DNA of 64,000 nt. Origin: Acridotheres tristis. Lineage: Eukaryota > Chordata > Aves > Passeriformes > Sturnidae. Under the pieces are notes generated by a model that saw only the letters and a program-made list of their open reading frames with translations, had not been told where the DNA came from and made no database searches. Position 1 is the stretch's first letter; each line of letters begins with the position of its first letter. The position numbers and the translations under genes are program-made. The DNA is taken from NCBI GenBank assembly GCA_037013685.1, contig CM072885.1, forward strand, positions 68,923,785 through 68,987,784, in the 5' to 3' direction. Below, piece by piece: positions 35,831-46,757 of the stretch.

Positions 35831-37349
35831 GAAAAAAGCAACACTGCTAATAGAGACGGTTCCTAGTTTTCATTAAGTTATCACAGTGACACTCTGCTAA
35901 GGCTATAGCATGTCTTCCATTCTGAATGTTATTCTAATGCTCTCTCTCTGACTTTCCTTATATAATTTATAAACAGCATCTCATGATTAGTCTCCTGACC
36001 CAAGTGAAGTTAATCAAGCATGACTCATTTTGAGTTATGAGCCTTGGAAAAAAATGTTTCTTCTGGGAGGGCTACATTTCAGTGATGGTTTGGATTGCTC
36101 TAGTTTTGAATTTAAGACATCATTGATAATATTCACTACCCCAGCAGGTCCTGTCTTAAAGTATTGTCCTGTGCATTGGGCCATCATATTATGCCAGTAT
36201 AGCTGCACTATGGGGTATGATTATAACCTTCAAGCTCTTCTATTTAAGTTCCCACAGCTGCTGTAGGACAAGGACAAAGATCCTGACCTCACAGAATTAC
36301 CCAAGACTTTGTTCTGTGCGGTTTAAATTCAGTTATGTGTCATAAAAAGTTGAATCCAGATACCTAAATATAGGTCCCCCATGTCATTTCATATCTTCAG
36401 TGGTACCTTGACACATGGGCTTGTGTCTTGAAGGATGCTTTGAAACATTGTGGAGATGGTCAAGATGTTCTCTGAAGCATCAGTAATGGCATTGATAAAA
36501 ATGAGAAATTTTATGTCTGCCAGTCATTCTTGTCCTTCATTTTAAGTTAGGGGATCACTGAATTTAGCTCCTCCCAGGGTTAATCTAACATCTTCCTCAT
36601 CCTCAGTTCAGAAACTTTGCTCTCCATTTCTACTGAATTTGGCCTTATTTATTTGTTTTCAACTCCATGTTGACTTTACTCCCATCCAGCTTCTCTCTTT
36701 CTCCCACACTTTCTAGGACTTCTTCTTGCAATAGTCACAATTTTATTTTTCACCCAAGCCCAATACCACTATCCTATCTTGCATGTAGTTCTCTTGGAAG
36801 TTAGGAGCATCTTGGCAGTCTTGCTGAAGACTGGGTTTTGGAGGTTTATTGTGAGATCTCAAACACTGTCTTGGAAAATTCAAAAGCATCATTATCTGTT
36901 TCAGCAGGGATTTTAATTTTCAGGAGAGATCTACCTTTCATTTTTGAGACTTCACCATTTCTGTTAGCAAGGAAATTTTCTGTCACTTCATAGAAGTTTT
37001 ATCTGCACACCCTGTACCTAGAAGTGCATCTCACAGGCTTTATAATGTTCTGATTTTGCAGTTCTGCTTTACAGGAGATTCTTAACTTTCAAGAAGATGA
37101 GACTCTCAGTGGAATTTGGTTTAGAACATCTAGGGGAGAAATTCAACCAGGGCAAATACTGATTTTTGTACAAGGAAGGCTTTACCTGACATGGTTGCTT
37201 CTAACAGTAAGAAAATGGCATTGATGACATTGGAAGTCCTTTCTGCTTCCTGTGGTTTACTTTCCTCTGTCCAATCTTCTTTTCAAGTTTTACTGCACAA
37301 AAAGTATTTAAAAAATCAGCTGAGGGCAAGCATGTATCTCTGGATGGCA

Positions 37350-37522
37350 AAACATGGAAACAGATTTCCTCAAGTAATTGTGGAATCTCTATAGTTTGAG
37401 GATTTAAAATTAAGTTGAGGGAATCTTTAATTCAAGACAGCTTAGGGATCTATGATCTGTCCTGAGGCAGGCAAATGGAATAGACCACAAGGCCCCTCTC
37501 AAACCAATTTTTCATGATTCTG
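37350..37522 (+). mobile_element. CR1 LINE 3'-end fragment (old)
   Basis: Resembles the final part of CR1: ttcctcaagtaattgtgga...gggatctatgatctgtcctg...atagaccacaaggcccctct...tttttcatgattctgtaa. The order of these phrases matches the CR1 3' end including the terminal ATTCTGT-type repeat. Left boundary uncertain. Confidence 0.55.
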
Positions 37523-37970
37523 TAATTTCCAAACTAAATCCCCAGCTACTATACTATAGTAAAAGTAGAGTAAAATATAAAGTTTCTTATTACAAGAATA
37601 GTAGAGTTTTAACAAAGTATTTTGAGCTAGGACTCAGACAACCACCTCAGGTGAAAGAATAGCCAACACTAACAATGAATGTTTCAAATCCTGGTCTGGC
37701 CTACATGCCAAAAATGGTACTAACTCATGCCTCTATTTTAATTAAGTATCTTAATGAAAAAACCCCCAACGTTTTAAAAATGGAAACAAGGATTACAGGG
37801 AAGAAAAACAGGACTGACCTTGTGAAAACAGCTAACAGAGCAAAAAGACTTCCCTCTGGAGCATATTCACACTGAATTATGTTAAGCACCAGTTCAGTGA
37901 CTCTGGTTTGGAAACACCAAATTCCTTGTGTAACTTGTCATTGTTGTGTACGAGGATTTGGCTGCAGCCT

Positions 37971-39897
37971 TCATTCCCTGCTCTCCAGAGAAGGAGAACT
38001 CTTTCTCCCAGATGACCCCTGGGACTGATGTGGACCAGCACTGGGGAGCACCATCTGCTTCTCTTCAGGTTGCACATCAGCACTGAAGATGAACTTGCCA
38101 AGAATATTTTCTGAAGTGGGAGTTTCCAGCATGGAGAAAGTAGTTGCCTCAATCTTCTGCTTGGCTAGACCTGGTGGCCAAACTGCATCTTCAGATGGAA
38201 GTTGTCCCGTGGAACACCAGCTGGGAAAGTCCAAAAGCATTTCTTTGTCACCTGGGAGAACATCACTACCTGTCCCCTCTAACCAACCAAGTCCCCCCAG
38301 CAAAGAAATGAAGTGCTGAGTGTTATTAGTGTTTCCCAAATGGAAAATGGCAAGATGAAATGCTCATCTCTGCTGCAGACAGATTTGTCTGTCATTTCCT
38401 GAGCAATAAAACACAAACCAGCCTTTGTTTAAGCTGCTTTGTCTCATTTTGAATTTGTGCCCAAACATCACTATTTTCTGTCTGAAGAATACCCTAAAAT
38501 AAAAGAGCTGTAAACTTTATGACTGACAACAAGAAAGGAGGAAACTTGGTTAGCTGAAGGTGTTGTGTTCTTATGACAAGCCCCAGGAGAATGTGGCAGA
38601 ACAGAACTGAGCCCAGAATTGAAGCTGGCAACATTCAGTCTGTTTTCTCCTTTTTTTGGGGGTGCTTAACCCAGTCGTGGATGCTGGAGCTTGACTTTCA
38701 ACTGCAGCAAGACAAGCAGGAACTGAGTTGTGACTCTGAATCAGCCACCACAGAGTTCTCCCTTGCACAGTCACTTCCTAAAGCACCTTGCAATGAAGAA
38801 TCTGCAGCAGCAGCAACAGAGGGATGAGGCTTTCTCCATCTGCACAAGGTGGAACAAGGCTGCTGTTTATTCATACCTTCACCAGGGAGAGCTGGAAAGG
38901 GAACTGGGACACATCCCTGAGGTATTGGGAGCTGCCATTGCACTTCCTTCTCACAAAAGTCACCACGGGATGTGCCCATGTGGAACAGCTTTAGGGGAAA
39001 CCCAATATGCAGAGTTCCTGCTGCTGCCCACAGTGTGGGGTCCACTATTACAGAGGCACAGATTCAATTGGAAATGGGTTGGAAAATCATCAAGATCATT
39101 CAAGATCATCAAGTCCAAATGTTAACCTACCATTGCCAAGGTCCACTAAACAAAAATGCACACCAGTGCTACCTGTATAACCTGCATAACGACAGAAAAG
39201 GTGGCAGCCTGAATGAATAGACTTTTTTACTGCATCCTTTTTTTATTTCAACACTGGCATTCTGTGAGAGGTCCTCCTGACTTGCTGCTCCTGATACTGG
39301 AGGTGAAAAAAGCAAACACAGTCAGTTGCAGAGATAAGGAGCAGGGACACACATGTGCCTGTTGACAAAGAACCAGCGTGGATAAGCCAGCCCTGCCCCT
39401 AGCTCTTGTGGTGGGAGCAAGGCTTTACTTACTGAAAGGCCAGCTGTAGGAATAGGGAGCCAAGTCCCAGTCAGGGCTCGTCTCCTAACACTTACAGAAA
39501 ATATGTGAAGGGAAGACAAGGGCTTTCCTAACTAAACATACTGTTACTGCTGAGACTGGTTGCTCTGGTCAGCAGGTCCCTTTGAAACTTGTCCTTTGAG
39601 CTGGCTATCCTCTGTGAGCAGGGGTTTGGTTTGTTTGGTCTCCTGGGTGGCCAAGAGGACAGGGGTACATCAGCTGGAGCAGCTGCTGCTGTGGCACAGG
39701 CAGTGCATGCCAGGCTGGGACAAGGCTTCCAGAGCCCTGTGGGTCTGTGTGACACTCCTGCTGCTGCTGGGGGTCACTTACCCCATTTCTTTGCAGGATT
39801 AATCTAAGCACTGTGTCAGACAGCTCATCCGTGTCTCCATCCATGTCAGGAGGGTGTGCTAACAGTGAGCTGGAGAGATTTGGGATGATTAGGGCTG
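37971..39897 (-). other. candidate antisense exon series (unconfirmed)
   Basis: On the minus strand four stretches with AG/GT borders join in one open frame: 39897-39782 (116 nt, acceptor tttatcag, donor gtaagt), 39484-39433 (52 nt, donor gtaagt), 39296-39231 (66 nt, acceptor cacctccag, donor gtaaaa) and 38251-37971 (acceptor gttctcccag, ending in TGA after 93 codons). Phases 1-0, 0-1, 1-1, 1-stop all agree. The peptide (containing DGDTDELSDTVLRLILQRNG and TPTSENILGKFIFSADVQPE) matches no family I know. No upstream exon with the needed phase was found and the choice of sites had much freedom, so chance is a real possibility. Confidence 0.2.
39060..39150 (-). mobile_element. CR1-type 3'-end fragment, antisense
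   Basis: Contains ttggaaaatcatcaagatca, tcatcaagtccaaatgttaa and cattgccaaggtccactaaa, the usual order at the complement of an avian CR1 3' end. Short and truncated. It lies between two of the candidate antisense exons. Confidence 0.7.
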
Positions 39898-42800
39898 CTG
39901 ATAAAGAAAACAGCCACTACATGCCCTGCATCTCCTTACAGAGTATTAATATGCTGCTCTGAAGCAAAACTCCCAAATGGACCTCACTGTTTGTCTTGGC
40001 TGATGCTCATAAACTGATTCAAGACTAGTTACTTCAAAAAGACAGACAGACTAAAAGTAATGCTGGTGAGCCAAGGCCTTTTGCTGCTTTGTTTTTCTAA
40101 TTTTATAAATTCTCCAGCCAGTCTGCTGAGCTTTTTTCCAATTCCTGCATGGACAAAGCTGCTGCTGCTGCTGCTTCAGGCTTTTTCCAGAGAAAACTAC
40201 TAAAGGGAATGAGGTGCTGTGCTGTCTGTGGTGCTCACAGCTACCACTGTTCCAGCTTCTTAAAGAAGAAATCCCCACAAGAACCAGTCCATGGAGGGCC
40301 AGCTGCTCTACAAAACCTGCCTGGGGTTTATCTTTTCAAGTTGAAGACAGTGACTTAAAATGCCTATTCGTATAAAGCTTCACCATCTGTCAATGTACGT
40401 GCTAATGTGAGGATGGATATTCCTCCAGGAATTTCACATCTTTCCAGCTCCCTGGAACGGGCTGTTTTCCTGATGAGCCATATCTACTTTTTCTTTCAGG
40501 AAACACTTCATCTCTCCCCTTATTAGCTAGGGCAGGACCACTAATCCAAGAGCTATGAATTTTCTCCTGCTGTGCCTGTCATCACAAACTAGGGAAGACA
40601 TAACCATGGAACTACTGCTACACATAAAGCAAAGCACATGATCGTTTATTTTGTCAAATCCGTGCCTGCGTGCGGAAAGGGAATCTTGGAGATTTCCTCT
40701 GTGGAATTATGACTATCAGAGAGACTGCAGATCACAAGTCTATTCCATCTACCAGACACTGTCAGCACCTTTCTTCCCTGGGTGTTTATGGATGTTACTT
40801 GTAAAGCAGCCTGTAACAACGCCATCTGTCCTGCCTCAGATAGTGACTTCAGTCCCTCATTTATCACTGCTACTTCTCTCTGAATCCTTGCCATTCTTAC
40901 ATGTCAGGGACTGTTTGAAACAAGCTTCACATCCAGCACAAGGCACACAGTCCCATGTGATCCCAGGAAGAGCTGTGACCCTCTGGAAGTCACAAGTGCC
41001 ACCCATGGTTATTGCTCAGCCTCCATGCACTGATGGATCTGTCCTCAGTGTTTCTGTCTCCCCTGATGCATTTGCACTTCTTTATTCCTCTTTAAGCTCC
41101 TCTCAGTCAGCGTTTATCATGCATTTGATGTACAGATATCTCTTCTAAAACCTGCAAAATGACTCATCTGTTTTTGTTCCCTTTTTACCAGTACATTTCT
41201 CATGCATTTATGCCTATAAACAGATCTTTGAGCAGTATCTCCTAAAGTCACACTGGCTGCTTCATACAACTTGCATTCTTCTTTCTCACCAAAAGCATGA
41301 TGTTATTCCTTGGCCAGGATAGAGGCTTCAACATTTTCAAAAACGGCTGAAATTTATAAATTTATAAATTTCCATGCTATCCCCTTGCACCACAGAAACA
41401 GTGTTGGTTAATTTTGGAAGTCTAATGCTTTTTGCACTTCTTCATTCTAGTACCTGTAGAAATACATGTGTAGCTTAGGATGCTACCCTGGCATCATTCA
41501 TCACAGTGTTTTATTCCTCCAGCTTATGCAGAGAAAGGGAAGTAAAGACATTCTGCACTGATAAAAAACAACAGGAGAACTGGTTAAAACCGAATGGTCT
41601 TTTGCTCAGAGCTGAATGACACGTCAGCTCCATCCAACAGGAATCATTTCGTTTAAAATCACATGCTCTGGGATGCAGTGTGGTGGTTTCAGTTGTGTAA
41701 ATGTGAGCCCGTGGTGCAGGCAGCTGCCTCCCTCCATGGGCTGTGGCCACAGGGTGCTCTGAGGCCAAAGGTGATGCTTCTCAAATGGCTCTTACTTTGC
41801 AGGTTTCTTTCGCTGGTGTTGGCAGGTCCTTAACCTTGGTAGCCACCTAATTGTTTCCCCAGCTTCAGTATGATCTTTTCTGTTTTAGAGGGGCAGCCTT
41901 TACATGTGGAGTATTTGATGACTGAGTCATGTACCCACTGCAGTAGGAAGGGCAGACTCCAACCTCCAGCCTGGCTTTGGGTGAAAGAAATGCTTTAAAA
42001 GGCAAAAGAAAGCACAAGAAAGCTGATTATGTGTCAAAACCTGTGGGTGGGGAATTATATACATCATGTAACAAAAAGGAAGAGTGAGCTCTGCTTGATG
42101 TTGAGTAAGAAGTAGTGAGCATGGAGAGAACTAGGAGTGATCAGGTAAGACAGTTCATTAGCTGAAGAAAAGAACTAAAACAACAGGAAGGACCTAGGTC
42201 TGAGAGGAAAAGAGAGAAAATCCAAATCCACGGAGGGAGAAAAGTCACACAGATAATAAAGAGTGGGAAAAGATAAAATATCCTTAAAGGCAGAAGGAAA
42301 AAATAAATTGAAGACCTTAAAATAGTAAAGTATTAATAAAATGGGGGAAGGAGTGATTGGACAAAAAGTGATGCAGGGAAAAAAAAAACAGAAACAGGAC
42401 TGGAAGAAAAAGTAAACATGGAAAGGGATTTTTAGAAAATTAAAAACTGAGTTAAAATCCATCCCTTTTAAGCTAATGAGCATCTTTTTGTGCTTCTACA
42501 TTTTATTGAAGTTCCCTGGCAGCCATCCCAGGTCTCCATGTTCAAACACATTAAAATCTCAGCCACAGAGTCTCCCTGTGTACTGTCTCATCAGAATAAT
42601 TTGCAGTAGAAGTTGGGTAGAGTATGTTTCCCTACTTCTATGGATTAAACTCAGGAAATGCATCATCAGGTTATCTCAGAAAGGCTTTCCTTTTTCACCC
42701 CAGGTTTTGTTGTGGCTGAAGTCTGAATGTCTTGTATATTCCTCTGGATCTTCTATACCACCAGCAGCCCAGCTGGAATTAATCTTAGCTGTTTCAATGA

Positions 42801-44848
42801 GCCCTGCAGCTGCCATACAAGCAGAAGTCCCTGATTTTGTCATGCCCAGATAATCCTTGTCATGCCCAGATAAAGATACCAGATAATGCATTTCGTGTGC
42901 AGTCAGCCTGAGGCTCTCAAAGAATTGCTGAATCAGCCTCGAGGGTTTGGGAAATAAACTAGAAAAGGGGGGAAAAAAAAATCTTAACCCTTCATTAATC
43001 ACTCCTTTCTCTTTACTGTGTTTACCTATCTGCCAGGATTCCCATGCATTTTGCACAGTATACACATCATGCAGAGACTTGGCCATATTGTCTTTCATGT
43101 CCATAGGTCTGGAAGGAAGAAGGAGCCTCTTTTCTAACCCTTTCTGAAAAAGTAAATACTAAAAGTGCTGTACGTCAGAGCAGCACGTTTAGGTGACTTT
43201 GGTGGGGAAAGATACTTGGAATAATTATTCTGGACAAGGATGACCAGGTCATCCCAGTCCTTTATACACTCCAGTGGGTTGGAACAGTCAGCTGGTAGAC
43301 TTGCTCCTGGAAGCTGTGTGTGCCTGACAGAATTTCTATCTGCACATCTGTCCAGGAAAAGGAAGGAAAAGAGAAGCCAAGAAAGAAAGTGAGCCTGTTG
43401 CAGCCCAGTCTGTGCCACAGCATTTTCTCAGCAGTTCAGCACTGAGGCTTTCTCACAGACCATGGAAGACCCCCAATGGCCAAGAGCCAAAGCCTGGATT
43501 TGTTATTCCAGGTATTTAATCAAAACTACTCAGGAGAGAGTGCTGCCAACATGTTACAAGGCAGTGAAATTTAAAGAAAGAGCAACTACATCCTGGTGCT
43601 TTATACTGCTGGCCCATCAAATAGAGCCTTGAATAATAAGTCTTCAGACACTAGAGAAATACAGAGAATACAGGGGAAATAAAATGTGCAGCAGAATGTT
43701 CAGGAATGATTGAGTTTTGATAAAATAAGTTAAAATGTTGATTTAGCAATAGTTTCTACAAATGAGGAGATAGCTAGCAGATAACTGCCTTCTCTATCAT
43801 GTGGAAGCACAGGGAATCCTCTTTGATGGCTTCTAGATTTCACTGAGCTCCTCACCAGTTCCTGAGTGTGTGTGGGAGAGGAAATCTGGCCCTTCCAAAC
43901 ACTTTAAAGGAGAAGAAAGTAGTGCCAGACTAAAGTTGTTCTATTGTGCATATGCTCATATTCTGAGATGGCATAGGCGTGACTGAACCTAAACAAGTCA
44001 TGCAGTGTGAAAAACACTTGGTAGGTGAATGTAACAGGAGAAACGAGAGGGATGATGAGAAATTAAACTTTCACCCTAAATCCTAGCTCAAAACTCTACT
44101 TGAATCTGGGTCAGGAAGCATCAAAGCCTTCCTTGTCAGCACTGGTTGACATCCTGTATAAAGTGGCTCTTCCTCATTTTATTGTGGAAAACAAATATAT
44201 CTGGCACAAAGACATGAGCAGAGTGCACCTTATTTGGTTTCTTTGTTGCTGCCCCTAAGAAAGAGGCCAACAATGGAATGAGTAGCCAGAACAAAGTTCC
44301 CTCTTCATGAAAAGAACTTGTGCTTTCATGTTGTGGTGGAAACAGTTGGTGAGGGACAAAAAGGCTGTTTGATCTGCTGCTCCCCATGTTACATCTGTTG
44401 TTTAAATGCAGGATGTTCTCTTTCCTGGAGGACGAGGCCAGCAATTTTCTGCAAATGGATCCTCTAATTACTATAGAGAATGTGTGAAATCCCTAACAAC
44501 GATCAGCCAGAGCTGTGCAATCCTCCAGCTTTCTGAAGGATCAATGGAAAATCCAGCAGGAAGAAAAGGCTGTTGAAGGAGCTGTGTAAGAGCTTCAGTG
44601 ACAGAGGACCTCTTCCTTCACAGCAAACATGCCCAGAGAATTTGCATATTGCTGCAACATTATGACAGATATATTTTCAGTCTGGCACTTGGGGGTTTTA
44701 GTGTCGTTATAAATGATCAAAAAATAATTATAAGACTGCACAATGCAACAGTGTGGGAAGCACTGTATTAGCTATTGCACTTAATTATTTAATACAGAAA
44801 ATTATCTGCATGGTGTTAAAAGCCCAGTGGGATGATGAACCTCACTCA

Positions 44849-44875
44849 CAGCAGCAGCAACAGCAGCAGCAACAG
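44849..44875. repeat. CAG/CAA trinucleotide repeat (9 units)
   Basis: Nine triplets, CAG x3, CAA, CAG x3, CAA, CAG, in intron 30. The surrounding open frame is short and unsupported, so it is treated as a simple repeat. Confidence 0.85.
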
Positions 44876-46489
44876 CCTGGAAAGGGAACAGTGCCAGGGA
44901 AAAGCAACTTGCTCTCCCTCTCAGACAAACATTCCCAACCCTTTATCACTTCATGTGAGTTTGTTTTAAAGGGTCAAACGCTCTCAGAGATGTGAATCTT
45001 CACATAAGAATGTTACCAGATAACAAATTGTGATACAGTGCCTGTTAAGGACCGTTCCTCATGTTAAAAAGTGGCATTTCCACTGTCAAATGGTCACCTG
45101 GCTGACATCTAGAGGAGAGGTGATCTCCCTTCTCTCATGCACCTGGCTTTTGGAGACCTTGGAAACTTTAATTTCCTTTGCTTCAGCTTCCCCAAGTGTA
45201 GAATGAGAGTAACCATCCTGATGGACTACATAAAAATAAGTATTATTTTATTACCTACTCTAATCCATATAAAATTAAGCCTTTTACGAAAATGGAGCAA
45301 TTTTAAAACAAACTATGCAAAAACCTGCTGCTCATACCTACTGTGCCTTTTCTTGAGCCTTGTGCCTTTCTGCCAGTCAGTATCCACCCTCCATCCACTC
45401 AGCAACCACGTCAGAGCAGTCCACAGCCTCTTCCCCTGCTCCCTATGGAGAGAGGGAAGCTATTCCAATATTCAGAATGCTTCTTCCCCCACTGCTTGCC
45501 ACTGTCTCATCTTTCCACAGCTTGAAGTGACTCTTCTCTCTGAGAGATAAGGCAGCTCTGTTCTTACAGGCTGAGGTTTCCTTTGTTTGAATCATTCTTG
45601 CCTGGGCTGGGATGTCAGTCCTAGTTCAGCAGACAATCTTAAACACTAAAGGCCATCCTTTAGCTCATTTCATAGGACTGTTTCATATTGCTGGCTTGGT
45701 TTATAGCCTTCAGGATTTATTTATTGGCTCCCATCAAGAAATGCTGTTTCTAGACCTTCCAAAGTCTTTGAGCATTTGCAGCTTCTTCCAAATGGAATTG
45801 TTCATCAAAGTTCTCATGGAATGCTCTTTGTGACAAAAGGTCTGTTCAGCCATCACTTTCACTTTTCAGTCTTTCTGGTAAAGCTGGTGCTGATTTTGTT
45901 TCTCTTTGCCAAGAACAAGTCTGGTTTCTGGCTGCAGGGGAGTAATTGTTAAATGACTGCTGTGAGCTTACTGTTCATGAGAAAAAGGGTCTAGCTCCTC
46001 ATGGGGCATTGCTGTGCCACAATATACCTGTAGGAAGATCAAGAATGTTTATCTTATTTTCTAGGTGGACAGCAAAACTTTTAAGAGAGTTTTCAGCTAT
46101 TCTGCCACCATTTTCATGCATTTATATCATTCAGAGGCAGTTATGAGCAATCCAGGCCAAAAATTACATCAGGACCAGCTAGTTGAATCATCTGGTTTCA
46201 GTGTGCTTTATTAGTATAATTTCCCCAGGCCTTCTCAGCATGTTGCCTGGAAATCACACTCTTTGCTATGTCTAAGAGATGCTTTCATAATAAATGCTTC
46301 CATCTTGCCTTTGCCATGCTTCTTTCCCAGGCTTTGGAGGACCTGGGGCCAGAACGTTGCACTTCCAGCCTCCCCTGTGGCTGAGAGCTTGTGTATTTCT
46401 AACCACTCCACAGTAAATGAAATAGAGGGAGATGTAAGATGACTGTGCCACCAAGTGCCACCACCTTCAGCACCCGAGGGGGGCCTGCA

Positions 46490-46757
46490 AGAAGGCTGGA
46501 GAGGGTCTTTCTGCAAGGACGTGTAGTGACAGAGCAAGGGGGAATGCCTTAAACTGAAAGAGGGATGGGCTAGATTAGGTATTGGGAAAGAATTCTTCCC
46601 TATTAGTGATGCACTAACACAGGCTGCTCAGGGAAACTGTGGATGCCACATCCCTGGAAGTGCAACCTGGTCTAGTGGAATGTGTCCCTGACCACAGCAG
46701 GGATTGGAAGCAAATGATCTTTAAGGTCCCTTCCAGTCCAAACCATCCCATGAATCC
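46490..46757 (+). mobile_element. CR1 LINE 3'-end fragment, sense orientation
   Basis: Clear CR1 tail: ggctggagagggtctttct, agtgacagagcaagggggaa, ggctgctcagggaaactgtg, ccacatccctggaagtgc, tctagtggaatgtgtccctg, ttggaagcaaatgatcttta, aggtcccttccagtccaaac. 5'-truncated as usual for CR1. Confidence 0.93.

Noticed and set aside
38419..38493. 75-nt minus-strand stretch with cttttattttag acceptor and gtttgt donor
   Set aside because: Open in phase 0 only, which does not fit between the neighbouring antisense stretches (phase 1), and the donor is weak.
40051..40278. Minus-strand frame with Gln run over the (CTG)n at about 40159
   Set aside because: All three frames look peptide-like across the same stretch, showing how easily this sequence yields plausible text; treated as a short triplet repeat in intron.
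44753..44995. Plus-strand open frame with a poly-Gln tract
   Set aside because: The Gln run is a CAG/CAA simple repeat in intron 30 and the frame has no splice sites or homology.
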